In this document: positions 36,202 through 44,900 of the stretch, in pieces
Layout of the letters: each line of letters opens with the position of its first letter
Numbering within the stretch: position 1 is the first letter of the stretch
Assembly (NCBI GenBank): GCA_015232405.1
Contig: JADFZS010000016.1
Location: 1 to 55,167, forward strand
Length of the DNA stretch: 55,167 nt
Direction of reading: 5' to 3'
DNA from: Magnetococcales bacterium
Lineage (GTDB): Bacteria; Pseudomonadota; Magnetococcia; Magnetococcales; JADFYX01
Notes under the pieces: model-generated
Seen by the model: the letters and a program-made list of their open reading frames with translations, nothing else
Told to the model about the DNA's origin: nothing
Database searches by the model: none
Position numbers and translations under genes: made by a program

Positions 36202-37294
36202 TACTACTATTGGTATTCATGATATTAAAAACGCCAGGATACTTGTGGTAGATGACAAACCTGATAACCTGGATATCCTGGTTGATCAATTGGAAGAGTT
36301 TGGCTATTCCAAAGTAGTCAGTACAACGGATCCCACTAAAGCTGTGCATCTTTTTGCCCAGCGTGATTTTGACTTGGTGTTACTGGATATCATGATGCCG
36401 GTAATGAACGGCTTTGAGGTGATGGATCGGTTTAAAAAAACCAACAAAATTGTTCCTATCATAGTTCTTACCGCCCTTCAAGATAAACCCACAAGATTGC
36501 GAGCGTTTAATGCCGGAGCAAAAGATTTTCTCACCAAGCCATTTGATTCTGAAGAGGTTATGGCAAGAGTAAGAAACCTCCTTGAGGCCCATCTGGCCCA
36601 GAGCAGGTTATCTTCTTTTAATCATCTTTTGTGGCAGCAGGTAGAAGAACGGACCCATGAACTATCGTTAAAAAATGAGGAGCTGGTTGAAACACAGCTG
36701 CAGGTGGTTCATCGTCTAGGACGAGCTGGTGAGTTTAGAGATAGTAAAACAGGACTTCATGTTATTCGCATGAGCCACTATTCTCATCTACTGGGAAAGG
36801 CATGTGGCATGAGTGAAGAGGATAATTTTTTGTTGCTACATGCAGCCTCCATGCACGATATTGGCAAGATAGGCGTACCCGACAGTATTTTACTTAAACC
36901 TGATAAACTTGATGCAAAAGAGTGGGAGATAATGAAGCAGCACTGTGCAATAGGTGCCGATATAATTGGAAAACATCAATCCAAACTCCTGGAAATGGCA
37001 CGGGTTATTGCCCTTACCCACCATGAAAAATGGAATGGTCAGGGATATCCTAATGGTATAAAAGGAGAAAATATTCCACTAATAGGCAGAGTTGTAGCTG
37101 TTACTGATGTCTTTGATGCATTAACCTCTGTACGTCCTTATAAAGATCCCTGGCCGTTAAAAAGGGTAATATCGTTGATTAAAGAGGAGAGCGGAAACCA
37201 TTTTGATCCTAAGTTGGTTGAGGATTTTCTTGGCATATTAGATGATATCATGGTAATCAAAGAACGTTACCGGGATACCATAGATGGAGATTAG
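36191..37294 (+). CDS. response regulator with HD-GYP domain (c-di-GMP phosphodiesterase)
   Basis: A 367-residue regulator. The receiver (~15-135) has VVDDKPDN, phosphoacceptor in LVLLDIMMPVMNG and Lys in FLTKPF. A helical linker leads to an HD-GYP domain (~180-350) with HDIGKIGVPD (His-Asp ~222-223), the distal HHEKWNGQGYP, and DVFDAL. HD-GYP domains hydrolyse cyclic di-GMP, tying the upstream heme kinase to motility or biofilm control. It overlaps the kinase stop by 11 bases; CAGGAG is 4 bases before ATG 36191 and 7 before ATG 36194, so either codon may start it. Confidence 0.93.
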   Translation: MMNDTTIGIHDIKNARILVVDDKPDNLDILVDQLEEFGYSKVVSTTDPTKAVHLFAQRDFDLVLLDIMMPVMNGFEVMDRFKKTNKIVPIIVLTALQDKPTRLRAFNAGAKDFLTKPFDSEEVMARVRNLLEAHLAQSRLSSFNHLLWQQVEERTHELSLKNEELVETQLQVVHRLGRAGEFRDSKTGLHVIRMSHYSHLLGKACGMSEEDNFLLLHAASMHDIGKIGVPDSILLKPDKLDAKEWEIMKQHCAIGADIIGKHQSKLLEMARVIALTHHEKWNGQGYPNGIKGENIPLIGRVVAVTDVFDALTSVRPYKDPWPLKRVISLIKEESGNHFDPKLVEDFLGILDDIMVIKERYRDTIDGD

Positions 37295-37299
37295 GTAAG

Positions 37300-38199
37300 G
37301 TGAGTAAAGACTTTCATAATATTGTTTTGATCGTTGACGATGACGATTCTAACAGAGAAATTTTAGAGGACTCGTTGGAAGATGAGGGGTATCAGACCTC
37401 AGTGGCCAAAGATGGGGACGAGGCTTTGGAGATGTTGCAATCCAAACCTCAACAATATGGTACTGTTCTTCTAGACCGCATGATGCCAAAAATGAATGGT
37501 ATGGAAGTTCTGCGCTCTATGAAGAAGGATGAGGAGTTGTGTCGTATTCCTGTTATTTTGCAAACCGCCAATGCTCTTTTAGAAGAGAGACTTGAGGGGA
37601 TGCGAGCTGGTGCTTGGCAGTACATTACCAAACCATTTGAAATTCAGGAGGTTCTTGTTGCAGTTAATGTAGCAATGAGCCACTACAGAGATTATAAATC
37701 TTTAGAAAAAAAGGTGGAGGATAAATCCAAACCTCAATTTACCATGACTGCTGGTAGCTATGAGATAATCTCCCGTCACGACATTCATGATCTGGCCTCC
37801 ACACTATCTTTAATCTGCCCCGACCCAGGTCGTGTTTTGCTGGGGTTGGTTGAACTCATAAACAACGCAATTGAACACGGTAATTTAGGTATAACCTACG
37901 CTGAAAAAAAAGAGTGGCTTAAATCTGGAACATGGGATGATAACTTCCAAAAACGTCTGCGAATGGATGGCAATGCAGAAAAAAAAGTCTGTGTCGATTT
38001 TAAGCTAACTTCAAAAGAGGTACAGTTTAACATAAGGGATGAAGGTAACGGCTTTAAATGGAAAGACTATATGGATTTTGATTCCAAACGGGCCCTGGAT
38101 CCAAATGGTAGAGGTATAGCAATGGCCCGAGCCATTAGTTTTGATAAGATTGACTATTCTGACAGTGGCAACGAAGTTATTGCCACTATTGATATATAA
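37300..38199 (+). CDS. response regulator with C-terminal HATPase (anti-sigma-kinase-like)
   Basis: A 299-residue protein. The receiver (~8-125) has LIVDDDDSN, VLLDRMMPKMNG and ITKPFE. The C-terminal half (~165-299) is a GHKL ATPase of the RsbW/anti-sigma-factor type: LVELINNAIEHGNLGI (N box), FNIRDEGNGFKW (G1) and DPNGRGIAMARAI (G2), without a HisKA dimerisation domain. Such modules usually phosphorylate an STAS anti-anti-sigma partner, none of which is in the window. It starts at GTG 37300 five bases after the HD-GYP gene, so the three genes form one operon. Confidence 0.88.
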   Translation: MSKDFHNIVLIVDDDDSNREILEDSLEDEGYQTSVAKDGDEALEMLQSKPQQYGTVLLDRMMPKMNGMEVLRSMKKDEELCRIPVILQTANALLEERLEGMRAGAWQYITKPFEIQEVLVAVNVAMSHYRDYKSLEKKVEDKSKPQFTMTAGSYEIISRHDIHDLASTLSLICPDPGRVLLGLVELINNAIEHGNLGITYAEKKEWLKSGTWDDNFQKRLRMDGNAEKKVCVDFKLTSKEVQFNIRDEGNGFKWKDYMDFDSKRALDPNGRGIAMARAISFDKIDYSDSGNEVIATIDI

Positions 38200-38269
38200 A
38201 TGTATAAATACTTGATGTTAAACAAATAAACACTGTTTACATTGCTCTTGAAAATTCATTAAATTTATA

Positions 38270-38310
38270 GCCCTCTTCCCCTTAACTAAGTGGATGGAGA
38301 AAAAGAGGGC
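38270..38310. terminator. hairpin between convergent genes
   Basis: GCCCTCTT (38270-38277) and AAGAGGGC (38303-38310) are exact complements with a shorter stem, CTTaactAAG, in the loop. It lies between the ends of the receiver-ATPase and GyrI-like genes and could serve both. No strong T-run is present. Confidence 0.5.
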
Positions 38311-38321
38311 CATATATTGTT

Positions 38322-38340
38322 ACTGCTGTTTCTAGGTTTA
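38322..38340. repeat. 19-bp dispersed repeat, copy 1
   Basis: ACTGCTGTTTCTAGGTTTA, overlapping the stop codon of the GyrI-like gene. An exact copy in the same orientation lies at 39620-39638 in the damaged radical SAM gene. Confidence 0.85.
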
Positions 38341-38826
38341 TCCTGCTGGAACTACGGGAGCATGGATATCAACACGCATGGTAGTTTTGTTTTCAGAACT
38401 GTCACAATCCAACTCTGGGTATAGTTCATAGTTAACAGCCTGTACCGTTTGGTGGCCCTGTTGGTGGATCCATTGGTATAGTTTGCCCCATGCAGCCTGG
38501 AACCCTTCACTGTTCATGGCGACATCTTCTGACAAGACAGCATATGTACCACTGGGAACAGATTGATATTGGATATCAGTATGGCTATCTTCTGAAAAGC
38601 CCTCCGGCAGAATAAAACCTGCATCCATACGACATTGATCGGCCGGAACTTGTGCCGGATCATCCCAGTATAGCCCAATCATTTGCACCCCTTTTGCCAG
38701 GTTGTGTTCTGCCATCCATTTGTGCATTTTCCCCCAATTTTCTATCATTCCCGGTGAGCCGTAAGGCCCTACATAGCGCATACCCCCCATACGCAGTTCA
38801 GGACAATTTTTTACCTCGATACCCAT
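38338..38826 (-). CDS. GyrI-like / AraC effector-binding-domain protein
   Basis: A 162-residue single-domain protein of the GyrI-like superfamily (SbmC/AraC effector-binding fold). It starts VKNCPELRMGGMRYVGPYG, has IGLYWDDPAQVPADQCRMDA in the middle and ends with VNYELYPE, all standard for the fold. These proteins bind hydrophobic small molecules or inhibit gyrase, and some hydrolyse cyclopropanoid toxins; I cannot tell which. AGGGG precedes the ATG at a normal distance. The stop codon is part of a 19-bp repeat. Confidence 0.85.
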   Translation of the reverse strand: MGIEVKNCPELRMGGMRYVGPYGSPGMIENWGKMHKWMAEHNLAKGVQMIGLYWDDPAQVPADQCRMDAGFILPEGFSEDSHTDIQYQSVPSGTYAVLSEDVAMNSEGFQAAWGKLYQWIHQQGHQTVQAVNYELYPELDCDSSENKTTMRVDIHAPVVPAG

Positions 38827-39094
38827 GATAATAACCCCTAAAAAAAATTTATCTGTATTTGTTTATGTAACATCAACACTACCACAACAGCCAAAAAGCT
38901 TAAACTCGTATTGTTGGTAGTTAGTTGAGAATACCAAGGTAGTGGTAGATAGATTGTTATAAATTTAACCATTTTTCATTAAATTATTGCTATATATGGT
39001 ATCATGGAAGTGGCTATGATGGGGAACGGAACTACGATTTAATCAAGATATTTTTATTTATATATCTCTTAAACTGAATCAAAAGGATAGTGTT

Positions 39095-39457
39095 ATGAAT
39101 ATCCAATCTACTACTTTCGGTTCAATAACAATAGGTGATACTACCTATGACCATGATGTTGTTATCCGTCTGGATGGACAGATTATAAAGCGCAAGAAAA
39201 AATTATCGAAACAGCAGTATGGAACCTCCCATATTCTTTCTGTAGATGAGATGCGTTTTGTCTATGAAAATGGCTGTGACTCATTGATCATCGGTTGTGG
39301 TCAGTATGGTCGGGTTAAACTTTCAGACGAAGCAGCGCATTTTTTAGATAGCCAGAACTGTACGGTTATCTCCTATCCAACCCCACAAGCTGCTGAGTTT
39401 TATAATACCCAGACTGAACATAAAAATTGTATTGCTCTTTTCCATGTGACCTGTTGA
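39095..39457 (+). CDS. Mth938-like domain protein (NDUFAF3/DUF498 family)
   Basis: A 120-residue protein: FGSITIGDTTYDHDVVIRLDG is interrupted here as FGSITIG and YDHDVVI, followed by LIIGCGQYGRVKLSDEAAHF and YPTPQAAEFYN. This matches the Mth938-like fold, related to complex I assembly factor NDUFAF3, where a GxG loop precedes a conserved strand. AAGGA 8-12 bases upstream supports ATG 39095. The gene is followed after 10 bases by the broken radical SAM gene, suggesting they were once one operon. Function in bacteria is unclear. Confidence 0.8.
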   Translation: MNIQSTTFGSITIGDTTYDHDVVIRLDGQIIKRKKKLSKQQYGTSHILSVDEMRFVYENGCDSLIIGCGQYGRVKLSDEAAHFLDSQNCTVISYPTPQAAEFYNTQTEHKNCIALFHVTC

Positions 39458-39619
39458 TGTGACTGTTATGGATTTTGAACCAGCCTATCTAGGATTGATT
39501 CGTACGGGGGAGCTACAAGAGCGGGTTATAAAGGCCCAGGCCCATATGGAGAGCTGCGATCTTTGCGCTCGAAACTGTCACATCAACCGTCTTGAAACAG
39601 AACGGGGTGCATGCTGACA

Positions 39620-39638
39620 ACTGCTGTTTCTAGGTTTA
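39620..39638. repeat. 19-bp dispersed repeat, copy 2
   Basis: ACTGCTGTTTCTAGGTTTA, exactly as at 38322-38340, in direct orientation 1298 bases away. It sits right at the deletion junction of the radical SAM pseudogene. Confidence 0.85.
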
Positions 39639-39661
39639 AGGCCAGCAGGTTTGCTGGCCTT
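39638..39661. repeat. perfect 10-bp-arm hairpin at the pseudogene junction
   Basis: AAGGCCAGCA and TGCTGGCCTT are exact complements around a GGTT loop, adjoining the second 19-bp repeat. Together they could be a short REP-like element inserted in the gene. Confidence 0.8.
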
Positions 39662-39750
39662 GATGAGGAGCTAAATAATGGTGATTTTCGCCAAACTGTT
39701 GAATTGGCGCTAAAATTGGGATTAAACCGCCTTGACCAACGAAGGTTGGG

Positions 39751-40791
39751 TTGGAAAATAAGCTGGTGATAAATTTGAAAAGTTGGCAAAACATTTCCCG
39801 TTTTCTAGATGGAAAGCTATTTGTATTTCTGTTAATTGCATTGGTGGCTGCCATGTTTCTTCCTATCGCAACAAAAATGCCCGGTATCTCTCACAGTGGG
39901 TCGCAACCTGCTTTAAGCAGTGCTGAAAAGATAACCATGGAACGTTTAAAACGTGATGTCGCGATATTGGCTTTTGAGATAGGGGAGCGAAATATCTGGT
40001 ATAAAGATGAGCTTAAAGCCGCAGCCCAATATATAAATGGAGAATTTATAAAAGCTGGATACTCGCCCCAGAGCCAACACTACACTGCTCGTGGAGTTGA
40101 AGTTGAAAATATCTATGCCATAAAGCCAGGAAATTCAAAAGCTGATGAGGTGGTGGTTGTGGGTGGGCACTATGATTCTGTACTTGGTTCACCCGGTGCT
40201 AACGATAACGCTAGCGGAACCGCAGCGGTACTGGAGTTAGCCCGATTACTTGCTGATAAACCTTTAGCTAAAACCATCCATTTTGTCACCTTTGTCAATG
40301 AGGAGCCGCCTTTTTTCAAAAAGTCTGATATGGGCAGTCTGGTCTATGCTAAAGAGCTTAATAAAAGGGGGGTGAAAGTATCGGCAATGTTATCTTTGGA
40401 GACCATTGGTTACTATTCCCAAAAGCCAAGCTCCCAACGTTTTCCTTTTCCCTTGGGTTTTTTCTATCCCGAAACCGGAAACTTCATCGGCTTTGTCGCC
40501 AACACATCATCAAAAGGGTTGCTTGAGCAGGCCATATCTACATTTAGAGCAACAACCCCTTTTCCCTCTGAAGGTGTGGCAGCACCAGCCTGGGTTATGG
40601 GTATAGATTGGTCGGATCAGTGGGCATTTTGGAAACAGGGCTACCCAGCCTTGATGATTACCGACACCGCCCCTTATCGCTATCCACAATACCACTCAGC
40701 CACAGACCTACCGGATAAGATCAGCTATGAATCATACTCCCGTGTGGTAACGGGTCTTGGAAGTGTGGTTACGGATCTTGCCAACAGATAA
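39751..40791 (+). CDS. membrane-anchored M28-family zinc peptidase
   Basis: A 346-residue protein. A hydrophobic N-terminal segment (~22-43, LFVFLLIALVAAMFLPIA) acts as an anchor or uncleaved signal, so the enzyme domain is likely periplasmic. The M28 aminopeptidase core shows the metal ligands in order: His in VGGHYDSV, bridging Asp in GANDNASG, the Glu pair in FVNEEPP, an acid in SLETIGYY, and a terminal His in YPQYHSATDLPDKI. M28 enzymes remove N-terminal residues or cyclise N-terminal Gln. Start is uncertain: TTG 39751 has AAGG at 39742-39745, while GTG 39766 overlaps the preceding stop. Confidence 0.85.
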   Translation: MENKLVINLKSWQNISRFLDGKLFVFLLIALVAAMFLPIATKMPGISHSGSQPALSSAEKITMERLKRDVAILAFEIGERNIWYKDELKAAAQYINGEFIKAGYSPQSQHYTARGVEVENIYAIKPGNSKADEVVVVGGHYDSVLGSPGANDNASGTAAVLELARLLADKPLAKTIHFVTFVNEEPPFFKKSDMGSLVYAKELNKRGVKVSAMLSLETIGYYSQKPSSQRFPFPLGFFYPETGNFIGFVANTSSKGLLEQAISTFRATTPFPSEGVAAPAWVMGIDWSDQWAFWKQGYPALMITDTAPYRYPQYHSATDLPDKISYESYSRVVTGLGSVVTDLANR

Positions 40792-40835
40792 TAAAAGAGG
40801 GGTATAAAAATTATGAAACCAAATGGGGAGCTGTC

Positions 40836-41672
40836 ATGCCGATCTTGATACACGCCATTAAATATCTAGCTACCGGGTTTGCTATCTCTCTGGTCACCCT
40901 TTTATATCCGGTGCTCTATATTTTTCAGGATAATATGCTGTTTTTCCCCCGGCCTCTAGCACCTGCATCTAAACAGATACTACAACATCAACATCCAGGT
41001 GGTATGGTCAATCTGCAAACAGTTGATAAAATTAATTTACAGGGATGGATGGTCAACACCCCCAAGAGGGGCAAAAAACCTATTATGCTTTATTTTGGTG
41101 GTAACGCCGAGGAGGTATCAAGTTTTCTTCTAACTGTCGCTCCCAAGTATCCTGAGTGGGTGATTATGGCAGTAAACTATCGTGGTTATGGAGAGAGTGG
41201 GGGAGAGCCAAGTGAAAAAGCTCTCTATAGCGATGCCCTTTTAGCTTATGACTGGGTGGTTGCGCAGCCGGGGATAGATGGTGATAGGGTGGTGGTTATG
41301 GGTAGAAGTCTGGGTTCTGGGGTTGCGGTCTATCTGGCGGCCCAACGTAAGGTGGCTGGTACTATTTTGGTCTCTCCCTACGATAGCATCAAAAATATCG
41401 CCCAGGATATCTATCCATATGTTCCTGTTGCTCTTTTATTAAAACACCCCTTTAAAGCCAGTAGTTATGCTCCGACCATCAAGGTTCCACTACTGGCTAT
41501 CATTGCCGATGGCGATCAGGTCATACCCAACCGCTACTCCCGAGGGCTGATTGCCAAATGGGGTGGCCCTCATCAGTTAAAAAAAATTAATAATGTGGGG
41601 CATAATACAATATCCTCTGGGGTTGGCTACTATAAAACCATCGCTGATTATTTAGCAGCTGTCGCCAAATAG
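40836..41672 (+). CDS. alpha/beta hydrolase, membrane-anchored
   Basis: A 278-residue alpha/beta hydrolase of the BEM46/YfhR type. A hydrophobic helix at ~8-32 anchors it. Oxyanion strand YFGGNAEE is followed by NYRGYGESGG, nucleophile GRSLGSG (~150-156), acid in IIADGDQVIP and the catalytic His in NNVGHNTI. The ribosome site GGGGAG precedes ATG 40836. It lies 44 bases after the M28 peptidase gene and is probably co-transcribed. Substrate unknown; esterase or lipase activity is typical. Confidence 0.87.
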   Translation: MPILIHAIKYLATGFAISLVTLLYPVLYIFQDNMLFFPRPLAPASKQILQHQHPGGMVNLQTVDKINLQGWMVNTPKRGKKPIMLYFGGNAEEVSSFLLTVAPKYPEWVIMAVNYRGYGESGGEPSEKALYSDALLAYDWVVAQPGIDGDRVVVMGRSLGSGVAVYLAAQRKVAGTILVSPYDSIKNIAQDIYPYVPVALLLKHPFKASSYAPTIKVPLLAIIADGDQVIPNRYSRGLIAKWGGPHQLKKINNVGHNTISSGVGYYKTIADYLAAVAK

Positions 41673-41855
41673 CTGTTCATGCCAGAAATATATCAATTGT
41701 CTTGAACACGCTTGCTCAACTGCTCTGTGACCACTACTGGCGATTGTTACTACATGTCCATCATCCTCTAGAAATCCCCTGGCAACAGCCTGGCTGACTA
41801 GCTCATCATCAACCTTATTAAGTCCAATTATATAATCGGTCCAAAGCTGTACCAA
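41652..41855 (-). CDS. small ORF or gene remnant, unknown family
   Basis: A minus-strand frame of 67 codons from TTG 41855, and open for a further 11 codons upstream without a start (YRFFFRYFAS). The peptide contains VDDELVSQAVARGFLEDDGH and HRAVEQACSRQLIYFWHE, which looks like real coding sequence by composition. No ATG or ribosome site is visible, so it may be the 3' remnant of a longer gene. It overlaps the hydrolase 3' end by 21 bases. Confidence 0.35.
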   Translation of the reverse strand: MVQLWTDYIIGLNKVDDELVSQAVARGFLEDDGHVVTIASSGHRAVEQACSRQLIYFWHEQLFGDSC

Positions 41856-41992
41856 TGAGGCAAAGTAGCGAAAAAAGAAACGATACTATAGCGTTTGATC
41901 TTTTTTTGTAGGATGGTAAGTTAATAGCAATTAATTAAGTAAATTGGGTTGATTTGCTTTATTAAGTGATAAACAAAGGAGAGTAAAAAATA

Positions 41993-44900
41993 ATGTCGCG
42001 ACTTATTCACTATATTGAGGATATGTCTTTTCAAGGCAAATTGAAGGTTGGATTTAGCATTTTGCTGGTTGCTTTTACCATCTTTGCCGTCGCCATGTTT
42101 GATATTGTCAAGGAACTGGAGAGTAGCAACAGATGGGTTCACCACACTGAAAAGGTGATTGGCAAGGCCAACAAACTGATGAAGTTGCTGGTGGATATGG
42201 AGACAGGACAACGGGGTTTTCTAATTGTTGGTAAAGAGAGTTTTTTGGAACCATTCAACAAAGGTCAGGCCGATTTTGAAAATCAAATACATGAATTAAA
42301 AAGATTGGTATCTGATAATCCGGCTCAGGTGGCGATTTTAGAAAGAGTGGATGATCTTTCCCACACATGGCGCAGTAAGGCAGCCAATGTACAAATTTCC
42401 AAACGCCGAGAGATCGATATAAACACTGACGGGATGAAAGATATAATCGCTCTGGTAGAGGCAGAAACCGGAAAACAGCTCATGGACCAGATGCGTACAA
42501 TTATCAAAAAGTTTATAGAGGTGGAACAGCTGCTAATAGCTGAGCGGTTGGAGCTATCCCGTCAAACGGAAGCTACTGCCGAGACAGTAGCTCTAGGAGG
42601 GGCGTTACTGACTTTGGCAACAGGTCTGTTGATTCTTCTTTTGGTGGATCGTGCAACTGCTCCTCTGCATAAACTTACTGCAACCATGATGGATATTGCC
42701 AAGGCTGGGGATTATACCCGTCGGGTGGAGGTCTCAGGGTTGACAGAGGTTGTGCGCATTGCTGATGTGTTCAACATAATGTCGCAAAATACCGAAGAGC
42801 AGGTCTGGCTGAAAAAGTTTGCCTCTGAACTCTCCGGTCTACTCCAAGAGGTTGAGAACCCAACACAACTTACCCAACAGCTCATTTCCAGGCTCGGGGA
42901 TCTTCTTCAAGTGGGTTTTGCAGGGTTCTACCTGCAAAACAGAGAGAACGGTCGTTATGAACTAACAGGTCGTTATCGTTACAACGAACCCAAGCACTCT
43001 AAAACTTCCTATGCTTCCGGTGAGGGGTTGGTTGGTCAGTGCGCCTTGGAAAACCGAACCATGATTATAAAGGATATACCCAAAGATTATTTTAATATCC
43101 ATTCTGGTCTGGGGGAGGCTCTCCCCAATACCATCATGGCTGTTCCTGTGACCTATCAAGGGCAGGTTTTTGGTGTTTTGGAGTTTGCAACTTTTGGTGA
43201 TTTTACCTCCATTCAACAGGCTTTGGTAGATGAGCAGGTTCCCAATGTGGGGTTGGGACTGCAGAGTTTACAGCGTCGTCAACAGACCCAAGAGCTATTG
43301 GAAAAAACCCAGATTCAAGCAGAAGAGTTGCAAGTACGTGAGGAGGAGTTGAGGGATAACAACGCCCTGTTAGAAAGACAGGCCCAAGAGCTGGAACATA
43401 GCCAAACTGCTGTTGAGGAGAGAAACGAAAAACTACAAATCCAGCAAGAGGAGCTAAGGGTGGCTAACGAGGAGTTGGAGGAGAAGGCCCAAGATCTCTT
43501 TGCCTCCCGTGGCATGTTGGAGACAAAAAACCAAGCGTTGGGTGATGCCAAGAAAGAGCTGGAGCGACGTGCAGAAGAGCTTGCTATCTCCAGTAAATAT
43601 AAATCAGAGTTTCTTGCCAATATGTCCCATGAGCTGCGCACACCTTTGAATAGCCTTTTGATTCTATCAAAAATGTTGGCAGATAATAAAACTGGCAACC
43701 TTACTGAAAAGCAGGTTGATTTTGCTGTAACTATTAATGATTCGGGCAGCGATCTTTTGTTATTGATCAACGAAATACTCGATCTTTCCAAAATCGAGTC
43801 GGGCAAGATGGAGCTTTTTGTCGAACCTATAAATGTTGCTGATTTTGTCGCCGGATTAAAACGCAAATTTGCCCCTGTAGCAGCAAATAAGGAGATAGAG
43901 TTTGCGATTAAATTTGACCAGGCCCCAGCTAAATTACGTAGCGATAGCCAAAAATTGGAGCAGGTGATCAAAAATCTTCTCTCCAACGCCCTAAAGTTTA
44001 CCAAACAGGGTAAGGTATCTCTACAAATAGCCTCGGTTGCCGATGATATCCAGTTGAAAACTCCTGGTTTAACCATTAAAAAGCCACTTGCTTTTACCGT
44101 TACCGATACCGGAATAGGCATACCAGCAGAGAAACGCAAAACAATTTTTGAAGCTTTTCAACAGGTAGATGGCTCCACCAGCCGCAATTATGGCGGTACG
44201 GGGCTGGGACTTTCTATTTCTAGAGAGCTGACAAAGCTTCTTGGTGGTGAAATCCAGATTGAGAGTGATCTAGGTGTAGGTAGCACATTCAGCCTTATTA
44301 TTCCCACAGAGTTAAAGGAGATATTGCCGATTCCCAAAGAGAATGTGGTAGAGTCATTTACTTCTGATGTTACAGCCAATAGTGATAGTGATGATGATGG
44401 CAACAGTTTAGCTACGTCTGCCTTAAGTACTCCTGATAAATCCTCAACTGTGGCCTTACCTTATAAAGCACCATCTACCGTCTCTAAACAACAAGCCCCA
44501 GATGATCGACATGAACTAAAGCCGGGGGATCGTTCCATCCTGATTATTGAAGATGATGTCCGTTTTTCCAGGATAGTTGCCGATGTTGCCCGTGAGCGGG
44601 GATTTAGTATTTTACTTGCCGAAGATGGAACCACAGGTCTGCATTTTGCCGATTTTTATCAACCAAGTGGAATTGTGCTCGATATAGGGTTGCCGGGTAT
44701 GGACGGCTGGCGTGTTATGGAGCATCTAAAAAACAGTGCAAAAACCCGTCATATTCCGGTCCATTTCATGTCATCTAATGATAGCTCTTTAGATGCCATG
44801 AAAAGGGGGGCTATAGGTTTTCTAACCAAACCAGTCAGCATGGGTGAAATGGAGCTGGCCTTTAGTCGCATTGAGGATATGATCGACCGCCCGGTGAAGC

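Larger units (their letters stand above)
39468..39769 (+). pseudogene. internally deleted PflA-like (COG1313-type) radical SAM gene
   Basis: ATG 39468 opens a 49-codon frame that matches the N-terminus of PflA-like radical SAM proteins: YLGLIRTGELQERV and CDLCARNC (CxxCxxxC), then NRLETERGAC and a stop at 39615-39617. In another frame (39662-39769) the sequence resumes as ELNNGDFRQTVELALKLGL plus NRLDQR, plausible as the same family's C-terminus. The middle ~250 codons, including the CX3CX2C catalytic cluster, are missing. A 19-bp repeat (39620-39638) and a 24-base hairpin (39638-39661) occupy the junction. The tail's stop overlaps a GTG of the downstream peptidase gene. A COG1313 origin is from family knowledge; the joined tail is inference. 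Confidence 0.65.

Noticed and set aside
43315-44139. 274-codon open frame antisense to the CHASE3 hybrid kinase
   Set aside because: It is Ser/Leu-rich, has no family motif or ribosome site and lies fully inside a kinase gene with intact catalytic motifs.
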